A DNA stretch of 12,684 nucleotides. Source: Candidatus Nitrosopumilus sp. (lineage in GTDB: Archaea > Thermoproteota > Nitrososphaeria > Nitrososphaerales > Nitrosopumilaceae). Shown piece by piece: positions 4,160 to 11,466 of the stretch. Position 1 is the first letter of the stretch; every line of letters starts with the position of its first letter. The position numbers and the translations under genes were made by a program. The notes under the pieces were generated by a model. It saw only the letters and a list, made by a program, of their open reading frames with translations, had not been told where the DNA came from and did no database searches. The DNA is taken from NCBI GenBank assembly GCA_016784625.1, contig JADHUF010000029.1, positions 1-12,684 of the forward strand, in the 5' to 3' direction.

Positions 4160-4669
4160 TCATCGTTGTTTTTTACTCGAACTTTCAAGCACACTAGTCA
4201 TTGCTCTGTTCATAATCTCCATTATCAAGTATTGAGAATATTCTCCAGATTTTTTACCCTTGGATTTAGTAGTTTTTGGAGTAAGGCCTTTGAGAAGCTT
4301 TTCAATTTTGTTAGAAGTGTTGTCAATGATTTTAGAATATTTTGCATCAAAATCATCAGGAGTTTGAAAGTCTAATAATTTAGTTGATGTACCATAGTAT
4401 TTTTTTATGGCACCTCTTGACTCTTCAATTTTTACGATTTCAATTAATCCAGAGAGTTTGAGAATTTCAAGATGATGACGAACCGTAGTTAATGCTTTTT
4501 TGTATCCTGCCTTTTTTAGAGCAGTAGTAATCTGATCTGCAGAAAGTGCTTGATGGTATAACATTTCCACGATTTTTGCTCGTGCAGGATCTTCAATTGC
4601 ACGTGCATGTTCAATACTTGTTGTAACAATACGATTTACTTTGATTTGTTTTTCCAGTAAGGTAGACAT
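4160..4669 (-). CDS. ArsR-like winged-helix transcription regulator
   Basis: A 169-residue regulator from ATG 4669. Residues about 22-38 (ARAIEDPARAKIVEMLY) are the typical first helix of ArsR/HTH_20-type proteins. ALSADQITTAL and TTVRHHLEILKLSGLIEIVK (about 61-80) form the helix-turn-helix with its recognition helix, and EESRGAIKKYYGTS the wing. The C-terminal half has a coiled-coil-like stretch (about 106-130), a Lys-rich linker and a final helix, probably for dimerisation. There is no cysteine in the protein, so the metal-thiolate sensing of classical ArsR/SmtB is excluded. It precedes the PPOX gene by 6 bp. Its TATA box (TTTTAGA, about 27 nt upstream) is inside a GATCT/AGATC palindrome, suggesting autoregulation. 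Confidence 0.88.
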   Translation of the reverse strand: MSTLLEKQIKVNRIVTTSIEHARAIEDPARAKIVEMLYHQALSADQITTALKKAGYKKALTTVRHHLEILKLSGLIEIVKIEESRGAIKKYYGTSTKLLDFQTPDDFDAKYSKIIDNTSNKIEKLLKGLTPKTTKSKGKKSGEYSQYLIMEIMNRAMTSVLESSSKKQR

Positions 4670-4690
4670 ACTAATGTTATCTTTCTATTT

Positions 4691-4703
4691 GATCTAAAAG
4701 ATC
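4691..4703 (-). promoter_or_regulatory. Promoter of the ArsR-like gene inside a palindrome
   Basis: GATCT-AAA-AGATC is an inverted repeat that contains, on the minus strand, TTTTAGA centred about 27 nt before the start codon at 4669. This fits a leaderless TATA box overlapped by an operator for the dimeric regulator. Confidence 0.5.
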
Positions 4704-5017
4704 CTTGTATCATATTTTTTTACCTAATCGCATCAATTTTTTTGAATTTTAAGGAAAATCATACCCCTTTTAATAATATTATAACTACTACGAAATATAT
4801 CATAGCACTTTCAATAATACTAGTATCATTACAATAAATATAGTATCAGTAAAATAATTTTCGTAGTAATTTTAGAAATTTTGTAAAATATCAAAAAAAG
4901 GAATCATAGAACACCATACCCCCCAAATAGTCATCAAGACACCATTTTGTGAATTATCTGAAAAATTAATTCGAGTTTAAAGTTAGCTTCTAGTCAACAA
5001 TCAATCTACAATTAGAG
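4704..5017. other. AT-rich non-coding spacer with repeats
   Basis: No gene is visible on either strand between the regulator promoter and the purC stop. The part from 4786 to 4868 has a 10-bp inverted repeat and internal direct repeats (described separately). A C6 run lies at about 4919-4924, and a lone half of the palindrome family (TTCGAGTTTA, about 4970-4979) near the purC end. Several T-runs on the minus strand side could terminate the purine transcript. Long for an archaeal spacer in this compact window. Confidence 0.55.
4786..4868. repeat. Inverted repeat TACTACGAAA with internal 20-bp-spaced direct repeats
   Basis: TACTACGAAA (4786-4795) is exactly mirrored by TTTCGTAGTA (4859-4868). 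Between them TAGTATCA occurs at 4821-4828 and 4841-4848, 20 bp apart, about two helical turns. This nested symmetry is suggestive of cooperative protein binding upstream of the regulator gene, or of a small structured RNA. Confidence 0.65.
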
Positions 5018-5842
5018 TTACAAAGATTTTCCAGTAAGTTTTTCATATGCAATTACATATCGTTCTGTCATCTTTGTAATTATCTCTGATGGAATTTCTG
5101 GAGCAACAGGATCTTGTCCTATATTGCGAGCATCATTGAATTGCTTTTGATACCCATTAGCAGTTAACCAATCACGCAAAAGTTGTTTGTCATATGCTTC
5201 TTGAGTTTTTCCTATCTCAAAAGATTCTTTTGACCATAAACGATATTCATCAGGGCCAATTGAATCACCCAAAGTAATTTCTCCATTCAAAATTCCAAAT
5301 TCCAATTTCAAATCCGCCAAAATAAAACCAACTGAATCAGCAATTTCAGCCATTCTTTTGTAAATTTCAATTGAAGTTTTTTCTAACCAGTCATATTGTT
5401 CATTAGTAACTAGATTCATTTCTAATGCTTTTGTTTTGTTAATTGGAATATCGTGTTCAGATTTTGTGGTAGGATCAAATATGGGTTCCAAAAGTTTTGC
5501 AGCCAACTCAGTATTGGTGCCATCAGGTACTGTCACTTCACCTTTTTTCCATCTATCCACAAAACTTCCATAAAAATAACCTCTAACTACACACTCAATT
5601 GGAAGCATTTTCATCTTTTTTACAACAATCTCAATAGCAGACTCACGTCTAACAAAATGATTTGCTACTGATAATTCATTAAACCAAAATTCTGCAAATT
5701 TACACAAAACTTCACCTTTTTGTGGAATGTCCTGTTTAAACTTGACATCATATGCAGAAACCCTATCTGAAAATTTGAAGAGAATAGTATCTTCATCTAT
5801 ATCATAAATGTCCTTTACTTTACCACTTGTAAGAAACTTCAA
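5018..5842 (-). CDS. purC: Phosphoribosylaminoimidazole-succinocarboxamide synthase (SAICAR synthetase)
   Basis: PurC joins CAIR and aspartate with ATP to make SAICAR in purine synthesis. It has 274 residues, somewhat longer than the typical ~240-residue bacterial form. Marks include the N-terminal nucleotide-binding SGKVKDIYDIDEDTILFKFS (6-25), SAYDV, PIECVVRGYFYGS (81-93), LADLKLEFG (175-183) matching the family signature, and LGDSIGPDEYRLW (191-203) with the substrate-binding acidic residues. The start is TTG at 5842-5840. No ATG exists upstream in frame, and MKFLTSGKVKD fits the usual N terminus. It is the last gene of the minus-strand purine cluster, 45 bp after the membrane-anchored gene. 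A TTAAAT box 27 nt before the TTG could be its own promoter. Confidence 0.96.
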   Translation of the reverse strand: MKFLTSGKVKDIYDIDEDTILFKFSDRVSAYDVKFKQDIPQKGEVLCKFAEFWFNELSVANHFVRRESAIEIVVKKMKMLPIECVVRGYFYGSFVDRWKKGEVTVPDGTNTELAAKLLEPIFDPTTKSEHDIPINKTKALEMNLVTNEQYDWLEKTSIEIYKRMAEIADSVGFILADLKLEFGILNGEITLGDSIGPDEYRLWSKESFEIGKTQEAYDKQLLRDWLTANGYQKQFNDARNIGQDPVAPEIPSEIITKMTERYVIAYEKLTGKSL

Positions 5843-5843
5843 A

Positions 5844-5872
5844 CAATCACACTTGATTTTGATGGAATTTAA
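5844..5872 (-). promoter_or_regulatory. Possible internal promoter of purC with AAGTGT motif
   Basis: On the minus strand TTAAAT (5872-5867) is centred about 27 nt before the TTG start, and AAGTGTGATTG (5854-5844) lies just before it. A related AAGTGT motif stands in the same place before purQ. GTGAT could also act as a weak Shine-Dalgarno element, though only 3 nt from the start. Confidence 0.4.
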
Positions 5873-5887
5873 CTGATAGTAAAAATG

Positions 5888-6274
5888 TCATGACCCCATC
5901 ATACCTACCATCTTTGGCATCTCACGATATGCTTTATTGACAAAGACACCATTATCAGCACTAATCATCACAAATTCCATAGAATTGCCAGATGGAGGAG
6001 AAACTATGACTTTCTGCCCTGCTTTAAGAGTTCCAAGATCTAAAGTATCACCCTCACCAAAGTTCACATGTACATTAGTTAATGCTTGAGCGCCAGTATT
6101 TTGAATGGTTACTCTTCCCATTACAAACAAACTTTGTTTATCTAAAATTGGGTCAACAAAAATATCATAATCCTGAGTAGAAATAGATAATTTTAAAATG
6201 TCTGCACCAAAGATTACTGCCATAATTACAATTGCCCCAATACCTAGAGCAAGAATTACAGTATATTGATTCAT
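5888..6274 (-). CDS. Membrane-anchored beta-domain protein, unknown
   Basis: A 128-residue protein from ATG 6274. Residues about 4-27 (YTVILALGIGAIVIMAVIFG) are a strong N-terminal anchor. The remainder is a predicted small beta-sandwich facing outside, with LFVMGRVTIQNTGAQALTNV and HVNFGEGDTLDLG followed by KAGQKVIVSPPSG. The pattern of a strand, IQNTG, then LxNVxVxF and a glycine-introduced last strand resembles CARDB or BACON-like adhesion or accessory domains, but I cannot name a family. The C terminus is Met-rich (MPKMVGMMGS), which is odd and could hint at metal binding. It lies between the DUF427 gene (34 bp) and purC (45 bp) within the purine cluster, with no obvious metabolic link. 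Confidence 0.75.
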   Translation of the reverse strand: MNQYTVILALGIGAIVIMAVIFGADILKLSISTQDYDIFVDPILDKQSLFVMGRVTIQNTGAQALTNVHVNFGEGDTLDLGTLKAGQKVIVSPPSGNSMEFVMISADNGVFVNKAYREMPKMVGMMGS

Positions 6275-6308
6275 AGATTCATGTTGTTTTTCTAATAATT
6301 AAGATTGA

Positions 6309-6587
6309 TTACTTTACTTCAACACCATTCCAAAAGGCTACCATTCCCTTAATCTTCATGGCAGCATCATTTGGTTTTACATAATACCAAGCACAGTCTT
6401 TGTTAGTTTTTCCATTTACAGTAACAGAGTAATAATTTGCCATTCCTTTCCAGCCACAAAAACTAGTCTGTTCAGTTTTTTGAAAATATTCTTGCTTGAT
6501 TGAATCAAATGGAAAGTAATGATTTCCTTCAACTAATACAGTGTCATCACTTTCAGCAATTACAACATCATTCCAAATTGCCTGCAT
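6309..6587 (-). CDS. DUF427 family protein
   Basis: A 92-residue single-domain protein of the DUF427 family. It shows the family marks in order: WNDVVIAESDDTVLVEGNHY with FPFDSI (5-30), the TSFCGWKGMANYYSV core (41-55) containing the conserved C-x-W-K-G, DCAWYYVKP (64-72), and a final IKGMVAFWNGVEV. The length is that of the family. The fold is a small beta-barrel; biochemical function has not been established to my knowledge, and the conserved Cys44 and Trp46 look like the best candidates for an active or binding site. It starts 5 bp after the purF stop, so it is almost certainly co-transcribed with the purine genes, which is a possible clue to its role. Confidence 0.92.
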   Translation of the reverse strand: MQAIWNDVVIAESDDTVLVEGNHYFPFDSIKQEYFQKTEQTSFCGWKGMANYYSVTVNGKTNKDCAWYYVKPNDAAMKIKGMVAFWNGVEVK

Positions 6588-6592
6588 TGGAT

Positions 6593-8026
6593 TTATTCAC
6601 CTTTCATCTCTTCTCTACTTTTAAATTCAGGCGTAATTCCAAGGGAATCGTAGTTTCCTGAAGAACATGTAAAACACATAGAGTTAGTTGGGATTCCAAC
6701 AGCTGCTGCAAGATTTTCTGCATCATTATATCCTAAAAAGTCAGCACCAATACTTTGTCTCACCATCTCAGTAGTTTCTTCTTGAGTCATGTCTTTTCCA
6801 TTAGAAAATGTTGCAAGTTCTTCTTGTGATGGAAAGTCAATTCCAGCATAACATGGGAATTTAATTGGAGGATATGTAATTACCATACTAATTTTCTTCG
6901 CACCTGCTCTTCGAAGTGCTTTGATAATTGCCTTGGAGCTCGTACCTCTAACTAAACTATCATCAATTACCACAACATGCTTTCCTTCAATTATTTCTCT
7001 AATGGGAATAATCCATCTATTAATTTCGATTCTATCTGATTGATGTGGCTCAATAAAACTTCGCAGTGGGCCTTTCTTGCTGTATCTATCTTTGAGTAAG
7101 CCTTCATCAAAAGATACACCAAGTTCTTGTGCATATCCTAATGCTGCAGGTCTTGCAGAATCAGGTACTGGAATTACTAAATCTGCATCTTTAATTGGAA
7201 ATTTCCTTGCCAGAAATTTACCAATATTTTTTCGGGCAACATAGATGTTAGTGCCTTCCATGTTACTTGATGGATGTGCAAAGTAAGTAAATTCAAAAGA
7301 GCAATGTGCACGTTCAGGATCATCTGAAAACATTTCAGACTCTAAACCATTTTTACTTAGTTTGATTAATTCGCCAGGAGTTACATTTCGTTGCATCTTG
7401 GCTCCAACTGCAGATAGTGCTGAGGATTCAGATGCAACAATGTAAGTATCATCTATTTCTTTATGTCCTAAAACCATTGGACGAAATCCTTTTGGATCAC
7501 GAGCAGCATAAACAGAATTATCATCAGAAATGAATGTAAAACAGTAAGATCCTACCATTTCATTTTTAAGAATTGAGAGTGCTTTGCCCATCTGACCATT
7601 CTCAGAGATTAGTGTAACTAGTCTTTGTGCTGCAACCAGGGTATCACTTGCATTTTGCGGCGTAAATGAACATCCACCTACAAGGTTAGATAATTCCTGA
7701 ACATTTGCAATTGTTCCATTATGTGCAATACATAGATCTTTTACTTTGAGTGGTTGTGCATTTTCAAGTGAACTTCGGCCCATAGTAGAATAACGTACAT
7801 GGCCAATTACTGAAGATGAAGCATATTCTTCTGTGATAGATTTGAATTCAGAGGACGCTGCAGAAACTAGTCCCAATTTCTTTAGTGGTTCTTTATTTGG
7901 AATTGCAAGACCCCATGCTTCTTGGCCTCTATGTTGAAGTGCACGAAGTGCGTCAATTACCATGGGAACTACATTAGTCCCACTCAGACTATAGATTCCA
8001 ACTACGCCACAATTCTCCTTAACCAT
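6593..8026 (-). CDS. purF: Amidophosphoribosyltransferase
   Basis: PurF makes 5-phosphoribosylamine from PRPP and glutamine, the committed step of purine synthesis. It has 477 residues, the usual length. The N-terminal Ntn glutaminase domain has its nucleophile at Cys6 (MVKENCGVVGIY), so a five-residue propeptide must be removed. ALQHRGQEAWG, GHVRYSTMG and AHNGTIANV follow. The phosphoribosyltransferase domain has VVVIDDSLVRGTSS (351-364), the PRPP loop. Cys242 (HCSFEF), Cys392 (FPCYAGID), Cys451 and Cys454 (CFTC) match the four [4Fe-4S] ligands of the Bacillus subtilis enzyme, so this is the iron-sulphur type. The flexible region KGPLRSFIEP replaces the usual VGRTFIxP. The start ATG 8026 overlaps the end of purL by 8 bp. 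Confidence 0.97.
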   Translation of the reverse strand: MVKENCGVVGIYSLSGTNVVPMVIDALRALQHRGQEAWGLAIPNKEPLKKLGLVSAASSEFKSITEEYASSSVIGHVRYSTMGRSSLENAQPLKVKDLCIAHNGTIANVQELSNLVGGCSFTPQNASDTLVAAQRLVTLISENGQMGKALSILKNEMVGSYCFTFISDDNSVYAARDPKGFRPMVLGHKEIDDTYIVASESSALSAVGAKMQRNVTPGELIKLSKNGLESEMFSDDPERAHCSFEFTYFAHPSSNMEGTNIYVARKNIGKFLARKFPIKDADLVIPVPDSARPAALGYAQELGVSFDEGLLKDRYSKKGPLRSFIEPHQSDRIEINRWIIPIREIIEGKHVVVIDDSLVRGTSSKAIIKALRRAGAKKISMVITYPPIKFPCYAGIDFPSQEELATFSNGKDMTQEETTEMVRQSIGADFLGYNDAENLAAAVGIPTNSMCFTCSSGNYDSLGITPEFKSREEMKGE

Positions 8027-10184
8027 GAAGCACCAAATCTCTTAACGAATTTAACCAAGTTTTTTGCGCTTTATCAACTGTTACATCAATGATCGATTTT
8101 GCCCCCTTTGTAAATTGAATTTTGTTTCCTCTAAACTGACCAACATGTTTGAATGAAACGTTACTCTTTTGGAGAATTCCCTCTAATTTTTTGAGATTTT
8201 TCTTGTCTAATACCAAAAGATATCTAGAATGACTTTCAGAAAATAAAATTCTATCAACATCAAGTTTCTCACCAGGAACTTTTTCCAATAAAACCTTACA
8301 ACCAATTTGATTAGTCATACAAAGTTCAGATACTGCAACTGCCAGGCCTCCTTTTGAGCAATCATGTACAGATTTTAAAAGTTGATTTTCAATTACCTTT
8401 AAGACAATTTTCATGTTTTTCTTTGATTCAATAAAATTAACAGAAGGACATTTTCCTCCAATGAATTTATGAATATACTCAAAGTATTCAGAACCACCCA
8501 TCTCATCTTTGGTATCACCAACAATTACAAGGCAATCATTATCTGTTATCTGTTGAGAAATTAGAGGTTTCTTCTCAATTATTCCCAAAACTCCAATTAA
8601 TGGAGTTGGCTTTATTGGTCCTATCGGAGTTTCATTATACAAGCTAACTTTTCCTCCAACACATGGAATCTCAAAGTAATTAGCAAAATCAGTTAAACCT
8701 TTTAGAGATTCTAAAAATGTCCAAAATATTTCTGGATCTTTTGGACTTCCAAATTGAAGATGATCAAGCATACCAATTGGTTTTGCTCCAGTACAAACAA
8801 CATTTCTACATGCCTCCTCAAAACATCCTATTGCGCCTTCTCTTGGATTAATGTAGCATTGTTTTGGATTTCCATCAATCTTTACAGAAAGAAATTTTCC
8901 ATTATCTAATCGTAAAACAGATGCATCATGTCCTGGCTTTATGACAGTTCTAATACCTACTTCATGATCATATTGGCTATAAACCCAAATCTTGCTTGCT
9001 ATATTTGGTGCAGCAAGTAACTTCATCATTGTTTTAGAGTAATCAGAAATTGTTTTGAATTTCTTTTCTTGTTCAATTGTTTTTAGATATAATGGCTTTT
9101 TTGAGGGTAAATCAAGAAGAGTTGCATTTGCAACAACATCAGTTGAAATATTTGCAAATGTCTTTTTACCTTTTTTTATATGCATTTGATTATCAGATTT
9201 TACATGACCAATTACAGAACATGTAATACGAAATTTCTTGCAAATTTCTTGCAGTTTTTTTAATTTAGTTTTACTTGTAATAATTAACATTCTTTCTTGA
9301 GATTCAGATACCATGATTTCATCTGGATGCATATCTGATTCACGAGTATGGACCTTTTCAACATCCATCTCTATTCCAATCTCTAATGCATCAGCAGTTT
9401 CTGAAACTGCACAGGATAAACCACCACCTCCTAAATCCTTCATGGCATGAATTAATTTCTCATTTCGTGCCTCTAAAATGGCCTCAATAATTAATTTCTC
9501 AATAAAAGGATCTGGGATTTGAACTGCAGAACGATCTTCAGATTCTAATGAATCTGAAGCAAACTGAGAACCACCAATTCCATCTCTTCCTGTTGAGCCT
9601 CCAAGTAATACAACCAAGTCATCTTTTTTTGCATGGTTTTTAATCAAATTCTCTTTTTTACCAAATCCTACTGCTGCAACATCAACTAGTGCATAATTTT
9701 GATAACATTCATCAAACTCTACTTCTCCACCAATAGTTGGAATTCCTAAACAATTTCCATAATCAGCAATTCCCGTAACAGCATTTTTGAAAAGCCATTT
9801 TGCTTGTTGATCTTTTTCTATATCTCCAAAACGCAACCCATTAAGAATCGCAATAGGCCTAGTACCTGCAGACAAAATATCTCTAATTACACCACCAACG
9901 CCAGTTGCAGCACCACCATAAGGTTCAACTGCAGATGGATGGTTATGACTTTCAATGTGTGCAGTAACAACATACCCACCACCAACATCTAGTACACCAG
10001 AATCATATCCTTTCTCATGAATTACAAGTGGTCCTTTCATGGGCAACATTTTGAGATGTTTTTTTGATGATTTGTAAGAGCAGTGTTCAGACCATTCAGC
10101 AGCTACAATTTGCAATTCAGTAGAAGTAGGATTTCTACCAATTTTTGATTTTAACTCTGCTAGTTCTTGAGATTCAAGACTCAA
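8019..10184 (-). CDS. purL: Phosphoribosylformylglycinamidine synthase, large subunit (PurL)
   Basis: PurL converts FGAR to FGAM with ATP and ammonia supplied by PurQ; PurS bridges the two. It has 721 residues, the small PurL type. N-terminal marks are AAEWSEHCSYKSSKKHL (29-45, catalytic His34) and TAHIESHNHPSAVEPYGGAA then TGVGGVIRDI (74-103). The first half contains DLGGGGLS (250-257) and the second VHDCSKGGLAVAVSE (606-620), showing the internal pseudo-duplication. It begins at TTG (10184-10182), whose TTGA overlaps the TGA stop of purQ; no ATG lies nearby, and LESQELAELKSKIGRNPT fits the family N terminus. It overlaps purF by 8 bp. Translation is thus likely coupled to both neighbours. 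Without PurQ and PurS it would act only with free ammonia. Confidence 0.97.
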   Translation of the reverse strand: MSLESQELAELKSKIGRNPTSTELQIVAAEWSEHCSYKSSKKHLKMLPMKGPLVIHEKGYDSGVLDVGGGYVVTAHIESHNHPSAVEPYGGAATGVGGVIRDILSAGTRPIAILNGLRFGDIEKDQQAKWLFKNAVTGIADYGNCLGIPTIGGEVEFDECYQNYALVDVAAVGFGKKENLIKNHAKKDDLVVLLGGSTGRDGIGGSQFASDSLESEDRSAVQIPDPFIEKLIIEAILEARNEKLIHAMKDLGGGGLSCAVSETADALEIGIEMDVEKVHTRESDMHPDEIMVSESQERMLIITSKTKLKKLQEICKKFRITCSVIGHVKSDNQMHIKKGKKTFANISTDVVANATLLDLPSKKPLYLKTIEQEKKFKTISDYSKTMMKLLAAPNIASKIWVYSQYDHEVGIRTVIKPGHDASVLRLDNGKFLSVKIDGNPKQCYINPREGAIGCFEEACRNVVCTGAKPIGMLDHLQFGSPKDPEIFWTFLESLKGLTDFANYFEIPCVGGKVSLYNETPIGPIKPTPLIGVLGIIEKKPLISQQITDNDCLVIVGDTKDEMGGSEYFEYIHKFIGGKCPSVNFIESKKNMKIVLKVIENQLLKSVHDCSKGGLAVAVSELCMTNQIGCKVLLEKVPGEKLDVDRILFSESHSRYLLVLDKKNLKKLEGILQKSNVSFKHVGQFRGNKIQFTKGAKSIIDVTVDKAQKTWLNSLRDLVLHG

Positions 10185-10861
10185 TTACTAACACCTATTT
10201 TTGTCAATAGAGATTCAAAGATAAGTGAAGATGGTTTATTATCAATTGGATTAATTTCAGATTCAACTGCTCTTTCTGGATGTGGCATCATACCAACAAC
10301 ATTTCCTTCTTGATTACAGACACCTGCTATTCTATGTGAAGAACCATTTACAACTTGACTGTATCTAAATACAATTTGATTTTTTTTCTTTAATTGTTTC
10401 AAAGTATCATCATCTACATAATACCTCCCCTCGCCATTTGCGATAGGTATTGGGATTTCTTCATGGAGTTTGAATTGATTTGTAAATGGAGTCTGATTAT
10501 TTTCAACAATCAAATTTGTCCATTCACACATGAAATTTAGAGATTCATTTTTGAGTAAAACACCTGGAAGTAATCCTGATTCCACTAAAATTTGAAATCC
10601 ATTACATACACCTAAAATTGGAATTCCTTTTTCTGCCATCTTTTTTACATCTTTAATGATCGGACTATGTGCCGCAATTACTCCAGCCCTTAATCGATCA
10701 CCATAAGAAAATCCACCTGGAAGAATTACAGCATCAATATTTTTTGGAAGTGACTTTTCATGCCAATAATATTGTGCATCAAGATTAAAGACATCAGTTA
10801 GAACATGATACATATCACGATCGCAATTACTACCAGGAAAAACTACAACCCCAACCTTCAC
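10181..10861 (-). CDS. purQ: Phosphoribosylformylglycinamidine synthase, glutaminase subunit (PurQ)
   Basis: PurQ is the class I glutamine amidotransferase that feeds ammonia to PurL. It has 226 residues, the normal length. Marks are VVVFPGSNCDRDM (5-17), ILPGGFSYGDRLRAG (46-60), the nucleophile elbow LGVCNGFQIL (Cys86), and GMMPHPERA (190-198) with His194 and Glu196 completing the catalytic triad. The start is GTG at 10861-10859. A possible promoter (TTAAAT about 26 nt upstream) and a 16-bp palindrome occupy the 49-bp gap after purS. Its stop TGA is inside the TTG start of purL (TTGA), a 4-bp overlap. Confidence 0.97.
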   Translation of the reverse strand: MKVGVVVFPGSNCDRDMYHVLTDVFNLDAQYYWHEKSLPKNIDAVILPGGFSYGDRLRAGVIAAHSPIIKDVKKMAEKGIPILGVCNGFQILVESGLLPGVLLKNESLNFMCEWTNLIVENNQTPFTNQFKLHEEIPIPIANGEGRYYVDDDTLKQLKKKNQIVFRYSQVVNGSSHRIAGVCNQEGNVVGMMPHPERAVESEINPIDNKPSSLIFESLLTKIGVSN

Positions 10862-10889
10862 AAGTGTGATTACACTTAGCGATATTTAA
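10862..10889 (-). promoter_or_regulatory. Possible purQ promoter with AAGTGT palindrome
   Basis: On the minus strand TTAAAT (10889-10884) is centred 25-26 nt before the GTG start. Directly after it AAGTGT-AATC-ACACTT (10877-10862) is a perfect 6-bp-arm inverted repeat that ends at the start codon. It could be an operator, or a hairpin that hides the start in mRNA. An AAGTGT motif also precedes purC. Confidence 0.45.
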
Positions 10890-10910
10890 TTTGAATCGAA
10901 TCTTAAACCC

Positions 10911-11171
10911 TTAACTATCAAAAACATCTATTGTCACTTTACTTACCATAGGATTGAATATTCGTAATTCATCACAGATCTCCTGTACTTTGGATTTAGC
11001 AGTCTTTTTGTCTTTTTCTTTGATGGTGAATTTTAGCATTTTTGCAGTTTTTATTTCAGAAACTGTTTTGTGAGTTCCTTTTAGAACTAGATCATTTAGA
11101 ATAGTTTTACCTTCAGGGTCACTAATACCAGGTTTATTTTCAATAATTACATGAACATTAAAAGTTGCCAT
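10911..11171 (-). CDS. purS: Phosphoribosylformylglycinamidine synthase, PurS subunit
   Basis: PurS is the small dimeric subunit that bridges PurL and PurQ in FGAM synthase and helps channel ammonia. It has 86 residues, the usual size. The ferredoxin-like pattern is clear: strand FNVHVIIENKPGISDPEGKT with the conserved PG-x-DPEG, then ILNDLVLKGTHKTVSEIKTA, a strand KMLKFTIKE, a helix KTAKSKVQEICDEL, and the ending NPMVSKVTIDV. It is the first gene of the minus-strand purine cluster. It starts at ATG 11171, with a canonical TATA box farther upstream, implying a leader of about 30 nt, unlike the leaderless neighbours. The 49-bp gap to purQ may include a second promoter. Confidence 0.96.
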   Translation of the reverse strand: MATFNVHVIIENKPGISDPEGKTILNDLVLKGTHKTVSEIKTAKMLKFTIKEKDKKTAKSKVQEICDELRIFNPMVSKVTIDVFDS

Positions 11172-11192
11172 TCATAATTTAAAAATTAAATC

Positions 11193-11230
11193 AGATTAAT
11201 CTATCTTCCGAATAATTTTGTATTTTTATA
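11193..11230 (-). promoter_or_regulatory. Likely promoter of the purine cluster (purS)
   Basis: On the minus strand TATAAAAA (11230-11223) is a canonical TATA box. Transcription would start near 11200, inside the 10-bp palindrome AGATTAATCT (11193-11202), giving a leader of about 30 nt before purS. A repressor at this palindrome would cover the start site; that is inference. Confidence 0.45.
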
Positions 11231-11248
11231 GTTATTCTAAAACACATG

Positions 11249-11262
11249 TTTCTAATTAGAAA
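11249..11262. repeat. Short palindrome related to the intergenic repeat family
   Basis: TTTCTAATTAGAAA is a perfect 14-bp palindrome. It matches the outer TTTCTAA/TTAGAAA arms of the copies at 884 and 1523 but lacks the 8-bp centre. It lies 18 bp upstream of the purS TATA box. It may be a shortened family member or coincidence. Confidence 0.5.
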
Positions 11263-11295
11263 TAGAGGAGTACTGAATTAATCTTCATTTTTGTA

Positions 11296-11451
11296 TTATA
11301 CTTTGAATTTTTTGAGGCCTTCACTCACAACTAAATTCAATACATGTGAGAAGCTAATCGATTTTGGGGAAGTTTTGATCATCTTTGCTTGAATGTTACG
11401 AAGTTTCTCAACATTTGAAGAATTCAACACAACAGTTATTCTATCGCCCAT
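11296..11451 (-). CDS. Ribbon-helix-helix (CopG/Arc-like) small regulator
   Basis: A 51-residue protein from ATG 11451 to TAA 11298-11296. It begins MGDRITVVLNSSNVEKLRNI and ends SFSHVLNLVVSEGLKKFKV. The layout fits a ribbon-helix-helix DNA-binding protein: a short N-terminal strand RITVVL, helix A about 11-25 (SSNVEKLRNIQAKMI), a turn with KTSPKS, and helix B about 33-49. Such proteins act as dimers whose paired strands enter the DNA major groove. A TATA box (TTTTATA) at the leaderless distance of 25-26 nt supports the gene, and that box lies in a palindrome that could be its own operator. It is divergent from the 11549 gene and upstream of the purine cluster, so it could regulate either. 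Its frame is short and easily missed. Confidence 0.75.
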   Translation of the reverse strand: MGDRITVVLNSSNVEKLRNIQAKMIKTSPKSISFSHVLNLVVSEGLKKFKV

Positions 11452-11466
11452 AGAATAACTACGTCA

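Noticed and set aside
4133..4375. Plus-strand 80-codon frame
   Set aside because: Antisense to the start of the PPOX gene and the ArsR-like gene, whose families are clear.
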